Assembly: GCA_028875855.1 (NCBI GenBank)
Contig: JAGWVA010000035.1
Coordinates: 1 to 41,137 of the forward strand
Direction of reading: 5' to 3'
Length of the DNA stretch: 41,137 nt
From: Paracoccaceae bacterium
GTDB lineage: Bacteria > Pseudomonadota > Alphaproteobacteria > Rhodobacterales > Rhodobacteraceae
Part shown: one piece after another, positions 8,415 through 16,318 of the stretch
Position numbering within the stretch: position 1 is the first letter of the stretch
Layout of the letters: every line of letters begins with the position of its first letter
Notes under the pieces: generated by a model
Database searches by the model: none
What the model saw: only the letters and a program-made list of their open reading frames with translations
Told to the model about the DNA's origin: nothing
Position numbers and translations under genes: made by a program

Positions 8415-9491
8415 TCATTCGTCATAGGTCACGACGACGCGGTCGCTGAGCGGCCGCGCCTGACAGGACAGCACGTAGCCCGCGCGGACCTCGTAATCTT
8501 CCAGCGCGTGGTTCACGGCCATCTCGACCTCGCCCTCCAGCAGCTTGCAGCGGCAGGTCGAACAGACCCCGGCCCGGCAGGAATAGGGCGCGTCCATATC
8601 GGCCGCGAGCGCCGCATCGAGGATGGTTTGCCCCTCGCGGGCAAGCGCGACCCGGCGCGTCGCCCCGTCCAGCGTCACCGTCGCGTCCACATCCGCGCCG
8701 CCGGCATGGGCGGCCCGGGCCACGGGCTTTTGCTGCGCACGGCCCGGCTGGCCGCTGGCAAAAAGCTCGAACTTGATCTGATCGTCGCGCAAGCCATGGT
8801 CGCGCAGGCTGGCCGCGATCGTCAGCATCATCGGCTCCGGCCCGCAGATGAAGGCGGTGTCGATCGCGCTGGCGTCCAGCCAGTGATCGAAGAGGCCCGC
8901 CATCTTCTGCGCATCGATCCGGCCGGTGAAAAGGTCGATCTCCTGCCCCTCCTGTTCCAACACATGGATGACCGAGAAGCGGCCGAGGTGAAGGTTCTTC
9001 AGATCCTCCAGTTCCTCGCGGAACATGATCGAGCTGATCTGGCGGTTGGCATAGATCAGCGTGAAGTCGGACCGGGGCTCGCGCGCCAGCACCGTCTTGA
9101 TGATCGACAGGACCGGGGTGATGCCGGAGCCGCCGGCAAAGCCCACGTAGTGCCGCGCCGCCTCGGGCATGAGGGGGGTGTGGAACTTGCCCATCGGCGG
9201 CATCGCCTCGATCTCGTCCCCGGGGGCGAGGTTCTCGTTGGCCCAGGTCGAAAAGGCGCCACCCTCGACGCGCTTGATGCCGACCTTCAGGCAGCCTTCG
9301 TCAAGCCCCGCGCAGATCGAATAGCTGCGGCGCAACTCGACCCCGTCGAAATCGCGGCGGAAGGTCAGATACTGGCCTTGGGTGAAATCGAACAGCGCCC
9401 GATCCTCGTCGCGCGGGGCAAGGGTGACGACCACCGCGTCGCGGGTTTCGCGGCGCACATCGGTGACTTTCAGGGAATGGAAACGGGCCAT
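8415..9491 (-). CDS. paaE: Phenylacetyl-CoA epoxidase reductase subunit
   Basis: PaaE (358 residues) passes electrons from NADPH to the PaaABC epoxidase. The N-terminal ferredoxin-reductase part has an FAD motif RRSYSICAG, and the nucleotide-binding domain has GFAGGSGITPVLSI. The C-terminal plant-type [2Fe-2S] domain shows cysteines in CRAGVCSTCRCKLLEGEV and a fourth in YVLSCQARP. GAGGAACCC precedes the ATG at 9491. It lies between paaD and the extra PaaA/C-family gene. Confidence 0.93.
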   Translation of the reverse strand: MARFHSLKVTDVRRETRDAVVVTLAPRDEDRALFDFTQGQYLTFRRDFDGVELRRSYSICAGLDEGCLKVGIKRVEGGAFSTWANENLAPGDEIEAMPPMGKFHTPLMPEAARHYVGFAGGSGITPVLSIIKTVLAREPRSDFTLIYANRQISSIMFREELEDLKNLHLGRFSVIHVLEQEGQEIDLFTGRIDAQKMAGLFDHWLDASAIDTAFICGPEPMMLTIAASLRDHGLRDDQIKFELFASGQPGRAQQKPVARAAHAGGADVDATVTLDGATRRVALAREGQTILDAALAADMDAPYSCRAGVCSTCRCKLLEGEVEMAVNHALEDYEVRAGYVLSCQARPLSDRVVVTYDE

Positions 9492-9507
9492 GGGTTCCTC
9501 GGCGGCG

Positions 9508-10032
9508 TCAGATGCACTTGAAGTAGTCGAAAGGTTCCAGACAGTCCTTGCAGCGGTAGCTGGCCTTGCAGGGGGTCGATCCGAACTGGCTGATCTTCTC
9601 GGTCAGCGCGGACCCGCAGCGCGGGCAGGCGACGGTCAGGTTCGACGCGCCCGACAGCCGCGCGATGCGCCCGGCAAGGCGGCCGTCGGCGGCGGTGCCG
9701 TCAACGGGGGGCGCGATGCCGAAGGACCGCAGCTTCGCGCGCGCCGCATCGCTCAGCCAATCGGTCGTCCAGGCGGGCGACAGGCGGCGGTCTATGCGCA
9801 TCCGCGTCACGCCATGATCGCGCAGCACGCGTTCCAGCTCGAGGTTGATGAGGCTGGTGGCCGGGCAACCCGAATAGGTCGGCGTGACGGTCACGACGAG
9901 CGTGTCCCCGTCCCAGGCGACATCGCGCACGATGCCGAGGTCGGTGACGGAAATCACCGGGATCTCGGGGTCCGGCACCTCGGCCAGCCAGGACCAGACC
10001 GTCGCGAGGTCGGGATGGGCGGGCGCGTCCAT
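9508..10032 (-). CDS. paaD: Phenylacetyl-CoA epoxidase maturation/assembly protein PaaD
   Basis: PaaD (174 residues) is the small DUF59/MIP18-like protein of the epoxidase cluster, thought to help assemble metal centres. The N-terminal part has VPDPEIPVISVTDLGIVRDV and TVTPTYSGCPA, and the C-terminal tail carries a four-Cys zinc-ribbon-like set (CPRCGS and CKDC) before the end FDYFKCI. It starts five bases after the paaC stop, with AAGG upstream. Its exact biochemical role is still inferred in the family. Confidence 0.9.
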   Translation of the reverse strand: MDAPAHPDLATVWSWLAEVPDPEIPVISVTDLGIVRDVAWDGDTLVVTVTPTYSGCPATSLINLELERVLRDHGVTRMRIDRRLSPAWTTDWLSDAARAKLRSFGIAPPVDGTAADGRLAGRIARLSGASNLTVACPRCGSALTEKISQFGSTPCKASYRCKDCLEPFDYFKCI

Positions 10033-10037
10033 CGGCC

Positions 10038-10814
10038 TTACCAGGTCGCGCCGGGATAGGCACGTTGCAGGAACTGCATCTCGGCCAGGATATAGCCAAG
10101 GTGTTCCGAATGGACCCCGCGCTTGCCGCCCTGATGCTGGAAGGTCTCGCCCGGATGGGACAGCGTCGCCTCGTGCAGCACCGCGCGGACGGTTTCGTCC
10201 CAGGCGCTGCGCAGACTGGACGGCAAGGGCGCAATCCCGGCCTCGGCCACGGCGCGGTCAGTCGCGTCGTCGGCGAAAAGCTCGCCCGTGTAGGGATAGA
10301 GCCGGTCCAGCGCCTTCTGCATCCGGTCATGGCTTTCCGCGGTCCCGTCGCCCAGCCGGATCACCAGATCGGCCGAACGTTCGAGGTGATAGGCCGCCTC
10401 TTTCGCGGCCTTCGCGGCGATCTCGGCCACGCGCGGGTCGGTCGAGCCCTGCAAGGCGCGCAGCATCTCGATATGGAAGGCGTCGAACAGGAACTGCCGC
10501 ATCAGCGTCTGGCCGAAATCGCCGTTCGGGCGTTCGACCAGCAGCGCGTTGCGAAAGCCCCCCGCGTCGCGCAGATAGGCCAGCGCATCGGCCGTGCGCC
10601 CCTGCCCTTCGACCGCGCCCGCCAGTTCCAGCCAGAGGCGGCACTGCCCGATCAGGTCCAGCGCCTGATTGGCCAGCGCGATGTCTTCTTCCAGCACGGG
10701 GGCATGGCCGCACCATTCCGACACGCGATGGCCAAGGATCAGCGCGTTGTCGCCCATCCGCATCAGCCAGTCGGCGAAGGCCGCGCGATCGACCGTTTCA
10801 GCCGGGGCCGCCAT
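10038..10814 (-). CDS. paaC: Phenylacetyl-CoA epoxidase structural subunit PaaC
   Basis: PaaC (258 residues) is the non-catalytic four-helix partner of PaaA. Diagnostic segments are LGHRVSEWCGHAPVLEED, ANQALDLIGQCR, KAAKEAAYHLERS and the C-terminal GGKRGVHSEHLGYILAEMQ followed by LQRAYPG. The ATG at 10814 overlaps the paaB stop (TGATG on the coding strand), which marks translational coupling; a much longer open frame upstream is non-coding. Length and tail match PaaC closely. Confidence 0.93.
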   Translation of the reverse strand: MAAPAETVDRAAFADWLMRMGDNALILGHRVSEWCGHAPVLEEDIALANQALDLIGQCRLWLELAGAVEGQGRTADALAYLRDAGGFRNALLVERPNGDFGQTLMRQFLFDAFHIEMLRALQGSTDPRVAEIAAKAAKEAAYHLERSADLVIRLGDGTAESHDRMQKALDRLYPYTGELFADDATDRAVAEAGIAPLPSSLRSAWDETVRAVLHEATLSHPGETFQHQGGKRGVHSEHLGYILAEMQFLQRAYPGATW

Positions 10815-11098
10815 CACATGTGCCCCACTTCGTCGGGGATGTCGAAGAAGGTCGGGTGACGATAGACCTTGCTGTTCGACGGATCGAAAAGCGGGCCCTT
10901 CTCCGAGGGCGACGAGGCGGTGATGTCGTTCGACCGCACCACCCAGATCGAGACGCCTTCGTTCCGCCGCGTATAGACGTCGCGCGCGTTGCGAATGGCC
11001 ATTTCGGCGTCGGGCGCGTGAAGGCTGCCGACATGGCGATGGTTGAGACCGTGCTGGCCGCGGATGAACACTTCCCAGAGGGGCCAATCCTTGGACAT
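10814..11098 (-). CDS. paaB: Phenylacetyl-CoA epoxidase subunit PaaB
   Basis: PaaB (94 residues) is the small subunit linking epoxidase heterodimers. The sequence WPLWEVFIRGQHGLNHRHVG, then HAPDAEMAIRNARDVYTRR and GVSIWVV, is typical. The ATG at 11098 has GGGAGGAAG just upstream; the frame continues farther but is not PaaB-like. It follows the true paaA stop (11155) by 56 bases and overlaps paaC. Confidence 0.93.
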   Translation of the reverse strand: MSKDWPLWEVFIRGQHGLNHRHVGSLHAPDAEMAIRNARDVYTRRNEGVSIWVVRSNDITASSPSEKGPLFDPSNSKVYRHPTFFDIPDEVGHM

Positions 11099-11154
11099 TC
11101 TTGCTTCCTCCCGATGCTCGGACAGGGGGCGGGCGGCAGATCGCCCGCCGGGGA

Positions 11155-12141
11155 TCACTCGGCGGCCACGCGGCGCGCGGCGGCTTTCTCGGCATGGGCC
11201 ATCAGCCCATCGCGGAACCATGCGCCCTCTTCCCAGGCGCTGACGCGGGCCTCCATCCGCTCGGCGTTGCAGGGGCCATTGCCTGCCACGACGGCGTAGA
11301 ATTCGTCCCAGTCGGGTTCCGAGAAGTCGTAGCCGCCCTTCTCGTCGTTCCAGCGCAGGTTTTCGTCCGGAACCGTCAGGCCAAGGTATTCGGCCTACGG
11401 CACGGTCTGATCGACGAATTTCTGGCGCAGCTCGTCATTGGTGTTGATCTTGATCTTCCACGCCATCGACTGCGCGGAATGGACCGAGTCCTTGTCCGAT
11501 GGCCCGAACATCATCAGCGAGGGATACCAGAAACGGTTCAGCGCATCCTGCGCCATCGCCTTCTGCTCGGGCGTGCCACGGGCCATCTTCATCATGATGT
11601 CGTAGCCCTGCCGCTGGTGGAAGCTTTCCTCTTTGCAGATGCGGATCATCGCGCGGGAATAGGGCCCGTAGGAGGTCCGCTGGAGCGGCACCTGGTTCAT
11701 GATCGCCGCGCCATCGACCAGCCAGCCGACCGCGCCGATATCGGCCCAGGTCAGCGTGGGATAGTTGAAGATCGACGAATATTTCATCTTGCCCGCATGC
11801 AGCAGGTCGATCAGCTCGTCGCGCGACACGCCCAGCGTCTCGGCGGCGGAATAGAGATACAGCCCGTGGCCCGCCTCGTCCTGCACCTTGGCGAGCAGGA
11901 TCTGCTTGCGCTCCAGCGTGGGCGCGCGGGTGATCCAGTTGCCTTCGGGAAGCTGGCCCACGATCTCGGAATGGGCGTGCTGGCCGATCTGGCGGATCAG
12001 CGTCTTGCGGTAACCCTCCGGCATCCATTCCTTGGGCTCGATCTTCTCGCCGCGATCGACGCGGTCCTGAAAGGCGATCTCTTCCGGCGTCATCTCGGCG
12101 CGGGATTTCGCCCCTTCGGATTTCACGAGTTGCGCATACAT
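11155..12141 (-). pseudogene. paaA: Phenylacetyl-CoA epoxidase catalytic subunit PaaA, interrupted by an in-frame amber codon
   Basis: PaaA is the diiron subunit that epoxidises phenylacetyl-CoA. Reading from the ATG at 12141 (GGAGGAG upstream) gives 248 residues, including the iron-site regions [13 protein letters not shown] and [13 protein letters not shown], and then TAG at 11397-11395. Past it the same frame stays open for 79 more codons to TGA at 11155-11157. These encode a good PaaA C terminus (AEYLGLTVPD, NDEKGGYDF, GNGPCNAERMEARV). The stop replaces a codon that is Gln (CAG) in PaaA proteins as I know them, so a single C-to-T change explains it. It may be real inactivation, an assembly error, or a strain-specific mutation. 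Neighbouring paa genes are intact. Confidence 0.88.
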
Positions 12142-12156
12142 GCGGGCTCCTCCCCT

Positions 12157-13362
12157 TCAGACACGTTCGATGATGAGTGCGATGCCCTGCCCCACGCCGA
12201 CGCACATGGTGCAAAGCGCATAACGCCCACCGCTGCGGCGAAGCTGATACATCGCGGTCGTCACAAGCCTTGCGCCCGACATGCCGAGCGGATGGCCGAT
12301 CGCGATGGCCCCGCCGTTGGGATTCACATGGGGGGCGTCGTCGGGAATGCCAAGTTCGCGCAGCACGGCAAGCGATTGCGCGGCGAAGGCCTCGTTCAGC
12401 TCGATCACATCCATCTGATCGAGACGCAGTCCCGCGCGGGCCAGCACCCGGCGCACGGCCGGCACGGGCCCCACGCCCATCACGCGCGGCTCGACCCCGG
12501 CGGCGGCCATGGCGACGATGCGGGCCTTCGGCTCGAGCCCCTGCGCCTTGGCTGCGCCCTCCGACAGGACCGCGAGCGCCGCGGCACCGTCGTTGACGCC
12601 CGAGGCATTGCCCGCGGTGACCGACAGTTCCGGCCCGTTCACGCCCTTCAGCCGCGCCAGCGCCTCGGCCGTGGTGCCGGGGCGGGGATGTTCGTCCGTC
12701 GTGACGATCACCGGGTCGCCCTTCTTCTGGGGCAGGCTGACGGGCACGATTTCTTCGGCGAAGACGCCGGCTTCCTGCGCGGCGGCCCAGCGGGCCTGAC
12801 TGCGGGCGGCGAAGGCATCCTGATCCGCGCGGCTGATGCCATAGTCGGCCGCCACGTTGTCGGCCGTCTGCGGCATCGTATCGACGCCGAAAGCGCGCTT
12901 CATCGCCGGGTTCACGAAGCGCCAGCCGATCGTCGTGTCATAAACGGCATTGGTGCGGGAAAAGGCGGTCTCGGCCTTGGGCATCACGAAGGGGGCGCGG
13001 CTCATGCTTTCCACGCCGCCCGCGATGACGAAGTCGCAATCGCCCGCCCGGATCGCCCGAGCGGCCATGCCGACCGCGTCCATGCCCGAGCCGCACAGCC
13101 GGTTGACCGTCGTGCCCGGCACCGCGATGGGCATGCCCGCCAGAAGCGCCGCCATGCGGGCAACGTTGCGGTTGTCCTCGCCCGCCTGATTGGCGCAGCC
13201 ATAGACGAGATCGTCCACCGTGGCCCAATCCACGCCGGGGTTGCGATCCATCAGCGCCTTGAGCGGCAGGGCGGCCAGATCGTCCGCCCGCACCGCGGAC
13301 AGGGCCCCGCCGTAGCGCCCCACCGGGGTCCGGATCGCATCGCAGATGAAGGCTTCGGCCAC
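12157..13362 (-). CDS. paaJ: 3-oxoadipyl-CoA / 3-oxo-5,6-dehydrosuberyl-CoA thiolase
   Basis: This 401-residue thiolase cleaves 3-oxoadipyl-CoA and the dehydrosuberyl intermediate to acetyl-CoA plus shorter acyl-CoAs. The nucleophilic Cys is in [11 protein letters not shown] (Cys90), the active His in [14 protein letters not shown] (His357), and the second Cys in [11 protein letters not shown] (Cys387). The start codon is GTG at 13362 with AAGGGAG upstream. It is the first structural gene of the leftward operon. The same enzyme (PcaF-type) could also serve the benzoate/catechol branch encoded at the right end of the window, since that branch also yields 3-oxoadipyl-CoA. Confidence 0.92.
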   Translation of the reverse strand: MAEAFICDAIRTPVGRYGGALSAVRADDLAALPLKALMDRNPGVDWATVDDLVYGCANQAGEDNRNVARMAALLAGMPIAVPGTTVNRLCGSGMDAVGMAARAIRAGDCDFVIAGGVESMSRAPFVMPKAETAFSRTNAVYDTTIGWRFVNPAMKRAFGVDTMPQTADNVAADYGISRADQDAFAARSQARWAAAQEAGVFAEEIVPVSLPQKKGDPVIVTTDEHPRPGTTAEALARLKGVNGPELSVTAGNASGVNDGAAALAVLSEGAAKAQGLEPKARIVAMAAAGVEPRVMGVGPVPAVRRVLARAGLRLDQMDVIELNEAFAAQSLAVLRELGIPDDAPHVNPNGGAIAIGHPLGMSGARLVTTAMYQLRRSGGRYALCTMCVGVGQGIALIIERV

Positions 13363-13404
13363 AGGCTGCTCCCTTGCTGGGCGGACTGGGCGATTCCCGA
13401 ATTC

Positions 13405-13418
13405 ACCGACCGCTCGGT
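13405..13418. promoter_or_regulatory. Second PaaR (TetR)-type operator upstream of paaJ
   Basis: ACCGACCGCTCGGT matches the perfect palindrome at 2157-2170 at 13 of 14 positions. It lies a few bases downstream of the predicted -10 element of the paaJ promoter, over the expected transcription start, where a bound repressor would block initiation. Confidence 0.7.
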
Positions 13419-13421
13419 CAG

Positions 13422-13450
13422 CTTATAGCGCGGAAACATTACACCGTGAA
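13422..13450 (-). promoter_or_regulatory. Sigma-70-type promoter of the paaJABCDE operon
   Basis: On the minus strand, TTCACG (13450-13445) and TATAAG (13427-13422) are spaced by 17 bp. The start would be near 13415. The paaJ GTG lies about 50 bp downstream. Confidence 0.6.
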
Positions 13451-13482
13451 GCGAAATTTAATGTCTGGCGTAATGTTTGGCG
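13434..13482. repeat. Inverted and tandem repeat, candidate PaaX operator
   Basis: AAACATTAC (13434-13442) and GTAATGTTT (13470-13478) are perfect 9-bp inverted repeats 27 bp apart. The right part is also a tandem repeat of TAATGTYTGGCG (13459-13470 and 13471-13482, one mismatch), so the TAATGT half-site appears three times. The set spans the spacer and -35 of the paaJ promoter and sits directly downstream of paaX, making PaaX the likely binder. The binding protein is inferred. Confidence 0.5.
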
Positions 13483-13501
13483 GCGTGATCGGCGCGCGCG
13501 C

Positions 13502-14347
13502 CTAGCCGAGCGCCATGAGACGCGCCCGCGTCTGCGGCGTTGCACCGGGCAAAGGGGCATCCTCGCCTTCCAGCGTGGCGCCGATCTCGGCCTCGGCCGC
13601 GGGCGACAGCGCTCGGTAGAGATCGCGGAAAAGACCGCGCGCCGCTTTTCCCGGCCAGCCCTCGGGCAGCGCCCCTTCCGGCAGGCCCGGATCGCGCAAG
13701 AGCACGCCGCGATAGACATGGACCAGCAGCAGCCGCGCCATCAGCGCCTCGGCCCCGCCGGGCAGATCGCCGGCGGCGACCCGTCCGGCAAGCGGACGGA
13801 AGCGGTCCAGAAGCGCCTGATAGCGCGCGCCCAGCCCGGGAATATCCCAAAAGCCCGCCATCGCGGGCAACGTTGCAACATCATCGGGCGTCGCGGCGCG
13901 GAACACCAGCGCCCCCGTCGGCAAAGGCTCGTCCCGATCCGGGCCGATCCAGACATCGCCCCCCATCCGGGCCAGCCTGTGGCGGCGGGATTCCTCGTCG
14001 GAAAGGCCCGGGGCATGCAGGATCAGCCAGCCCCGCGCGCCCCGGCCGGGCGCATAAAGCTGGTGGGCGGCCTGCAGGAATTCGGCGCGCGCGGCAGGCG
14101 CAAGGCGGTAGAAACTGCGCCGCCCCGCACGCTCCCCCTCGAGCCGCCCGGCCGCGACAAGGCGCGACACGGCGGTCCGCACGAGGTTCTCGCTGATCCC
14201 GATCTGGCCGCACAGACGGATCAGGCTGCCCATCCAGAGCACCTCGCCGCGTGGCATGACCACGTCGCCATAAACCGTCACGATGAAGGCCGCGGCCGTC
14301 AGAGGCAGCCCCTCGATCAGGGGGGCGATGGCGGGATCGGTGCCCAT
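13502..14347 (-). CDS. paaX: PaaX-family transcriptional repressor
   Basis: This 281-residue protein shows the PaaX layout: an N-terminal winged helix (about 15-90; ITVYGD-like FIVTVYGDVVMPRGEVLWM, then GISENLVRTAVSRLVAAGRL and RRSFYRL), a central domain (RGWLILHAP), and a C-terminal helical domain (VHVYRGVLLRDPGLP and LPEGWPG). PaaX senses phenylacetyl-CoA and represses catabolic promoters. The ATG at 14347 follows AAAGGAG. The gene lies upstream of paaJ on the same strand, separated by a 139-bp region holding a promoter and two kinds of repeat. Having PaaX and PaaR together suggests layered control. Confidence 0.9.
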   Translation of the reverse strand: MGTDPAIAPLIEGLPLTAAAFIVTVYGDVVMPRGEVLWMGSLIRLCGQIGISENLVRTAVSRLVAAGRLEGERAGRRSFYRLAPAARAEFLQAAHQLYAPGRGARGWLILHAPGLSDEESRRHRLARMGGDVWIGPDRDEPLPTGALVFRAATPDDVATLPAMAGFWDIPGLGARYQALLDRFRPLAGRVAAGDLPGGAEALMARLLLVHVYRGVLLRDPGLPEGALPEGWPGKAARGLFRDLYRALSPAAEAEIGATLEGEDAPLPGATPQTRARLMALG

Positions 14348-14747
14348 CGGGCTCCTTTCGTCTCAAACCCGCGCGTCGGGACACGGGACTGCCCTTCTAT
14401 CGCGCAAGCCCCGCCAAGGTCCAACGGCATTCGCGCATCCGCGAGCTGTGCTTGCAGAAGAACCGGCCCCGGTCGCAGAACTGATCGAGCGGCTTCGTCC
14501 GGACCTGTCTCGGGATCGGGGTCCGTGTTTTCATGCGGGCCGGGATGGTCTCGACAACGAACGAAGCCTCGACGGGACACGGCGGAGGCGCGGCATCTCT
14601 GGCCGTTTGAAAATATCAGATGGTTTGGCGGCTCTGGCAGCCCGGCGGGCGGGATGCAGCGAAGCTTTGCCGCAGCGCCCATCGATGGCTTCCAACCGGC
14701 CCGGCAGGCAGCTACCCTTTGCCTGCGCTGAAAGGACGAGGCACCAC
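14348..14747. other. 400-bp divergent intergenic region between paaX and rpoN
   Basis: The region must hold the starts for paaX (left) and rpoN (right). The rpoN frame stays open through it, but the translation is not sigma-54-like before 14748. I searched for a -24/-12 element reading toward rpoN and found none with correct spacing, and no convincing -10/-35 pair. No RNA gene or repeat is apparent. Confidence 0.4.
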
Positions 14748-16088
14748 ATGGCCATGACGCCCGCACTGGGCATCTCGCAAAGGCGGACGTTGTCCATGAC
14801 GACCATGCTTCGTCAGGCAATCGGGCTGCTGAAATGCAACAACGCCGAACTCCATGACTTTCTGACCAAGGCGACAGAGGCCAATGCCTTTCTGGAACTG
14901 ACCCCGCCGCCGGCTGTGCCCGCTCGCCCGCCCACCGACACGCGGGGCCGGGCGATCTGGCGCAAGGTCTGGAACGGAGCGGGCGACGACGGCATCGACC
15001 TTCTGCGGCGCCCGGCGGCAAGCCTGGTGGAACATATAGCCCAGCAGATCGCGCTGTCCTTTCCGGACCCCGGGGAACGGCACATCGCCTTTGGGTTTCT
15101 GGAAGCGCTCGAACCTTACGGCTGGCTTGGCGACTCCGTGGAAGACATCGCGAGGTCCCGCGGATGTAGCCTGACGGCGGCCCATCGTGTTCTGGATCGC
15201 CTTCAGGATTTCGAGCCCTCCGGGATCTTCGCGCGGTCGCTTGCGGAATGCCTGCGCCTGCAGGCGCGTGACGCGGGCGTGCTCGACGATGGCTTCGCCT
15301 GTCTCCTCGACCATCTTTCGGTGCTTGCCGAGGACGGCCCGGACCGGCTTGGCGAGCTGTGCGGCCTGCCCCCGGAGACCGTCCGACGCCATCTTGCCAC
15401 GTTGCGGAGTTTCGACCCGAAACCGGGCGCGCGGTTTCTTGAGGCCGCAGAGATGCCCATCCGGCCGCCCGATCTGGTCGCAGAGCGCACGCGCGACGGC
15501 TGGAGGGTCGATTTGAACGGCGCCAGCCTGCCCACCGTCGTCTTGCGGGATGACCGGATCAACGACCGGGCGACCCGCGAAAGCGCCGGGGCCGATGCCC
15601 TGACGTTTGCGCGCGATCTCAAGCGCGCCGTGGACCAGCGCAACGCGACGGCCCTGCGTGTCGCCGCCGAGGTGGTGCGGCGGCAATCCGCGTTCCTTTC
15701 CGATCCGCTTGCCCTTCCGGCCCCGCTGTCGCTTCAGGACATAGCCGACGCCATCGGCCTGCACGCCTCGACCGTGAGCCGGATCGTGCAGGGCATGACC
15801 ATCGACACACCGCGCGGTCTTCTTGAACTTCGCCGCTGCTTCGCGCGCGGGCTTCCTGCCGAGGGGGGCCGCGGCGCGCTGTCGGTCGGGGCGCTCAAGC
15901 GCCGCATCCGGGAGATGGTGGAAGCCGAGGACAAGGCCCGGCCCTTGAGCGATGCGGCGCTGTGCGCGGCGTTGCAGGCGGACGGCATCCGGGTCGAGCG
16001 GCGCACGGTCGCCAAATACCGCGAAGAGGCAGGCCTGCCGTCTTCCGTGGCGCGCGCGGCAGCGGCGCGGCAGGGGCCCCGTTCCTGA
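14748..16088 (+). CDS. rpoN: RNA polymerase sigma-54 factor (RpoN paralogue)
   Basis: This 446-residue RpoN begins with the activator-contact region I (QRRTLSMTTMLRQAIGLLKC then NAELHDFL), has a short linker, the core-binding region (about 95-290), a helix-turn-helix (SLQDIADAIGLHASTVSRIV) and, near the C terminus, the RpoN box RRTVAKYREE (about 418-427). The ATG at 14748 has AAAGGACGAGG upstream; the longer frame back to 14283 would run into paaX. The acidic region II is short. It is followed by a sigma-54 promoter, transporter genes and a sigma-54 activator, which suggests a dedicated sigma factor. Rhodobacter relatives are known to carry several rpoN copies. Confidence 0.92.
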   Translation: MAMTPALGISQRRTLSMTTMLRQAIGLLKCNNAELHDFLTKATEANAFLELTPPPAVPARPPTDTRGRAIWRKVWNGAGDDGIDLLRRPAASLVEHIAQQIALSFPDPGERHIAFGFLEALEPYGWLGDSVEDIARSRGCSLTAAHRVLDRLQDFEPSGIFARSLAECLRLQARDAGVLDDGFACLLDHLSVLAEDGPDRLGELCGLPPETVRRHLATLRSFDPKPGARFLEAAEMPIRPPDLVAERTRDGWRVDLNGASLPTVVLRDDRINDRATRESAGADALTFARDLKRAVDQRNATALRVAAEVVRRQSAFLSDPLALPAPLSLQDIADAIGLHASTVSRIVQGMTIDTPRGLLELRRCFARGLPAEGGRGALSVGALKRRIREMVEAEDKARPLSDAALCAALQADGIRVERRTVAKYREEAGLPSSVARAAAARQGPRS

Positions 16089-16109
16089 CGCGTGCGTTTT
16101 CCCCGTCGG

Positions 16110-16124
16110 GCGTGATATTCACGC
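16110..16124. promoter_or_regulatory. Candidate upstream activator site of the ABC-operon sigma-54 promoter
   Basis: GCGTGATATTCACGC has 6-bp inverted arms (GCGTGA/TCACGC) around TAT, starting 110 bp upstream of the -24 element at 16220, the usual distance for a sigma-54 activator. A related GCGTGA site lies 109 bp upstream of the second sigma-54 promoter. Confidence 0.5.
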
Positions 16125-16219
16125 GACAGGGGGCCAGCTTCTGGCGGGACTTTGCAGACACCCCCGCTGTCGCCCTGAATTGGTTGAGTTTTTTCGCCAG
16201 TGCCTGTGTGTTCGATTGT

Positions 16220-16235
16220 TGGCGTCCAATTTGCA
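16220..16235 (+). promoter_or_regulatory. Sigma-54 (-24/-12) promoter of the ABC transporter operon
   Basis: TGGCGTCCAATTTGCA matches the TGGCAC-N5-TTGCA form: the GG and GC dinucleotides have exact spacing and the -12 part TTGCA is complete. Transcription should start near 16246, about 73 bases before the first ATG. Confidence 0.75.
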
Positions 16236-16318
16236 TGTATGCAGATGACGGCGCCTCATCCCAGAGCCGACGTTCAAGAGCGAAAACGCCTTCAAGTCCA
16301 AACACGGGAGACTGATCC

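Noticed and set aside
11395-11397. Recoding of TAG (for example as pyrrolysine) in paaA
   Set aside because: TAG ends other genes here, such as the DUF4387 gene just before a strong terminator, and no pyrrolysine genes are seen. The codon replaces a Gln, which points to a point mutation.
11101-13428. 775-codon plus-strand open frame opposite paaA and paaJ
   Set aside because: Antisense shadow of two recognisable genes; no motif.
14283-14747. N-terminal extension of the sigma-54 gene
   Set aside because: The translation is not sigma-54-like, would overlap paaX, and a good ribosome-binding site precedes the ATG at 14748.
16142-16156. A second TGGCGGG-TTTGCA resembling a sigma-54 promoter
   Set aside because: The GG-to-GC spacing is one base short. 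The element at 16220-16235 has exact spacing.
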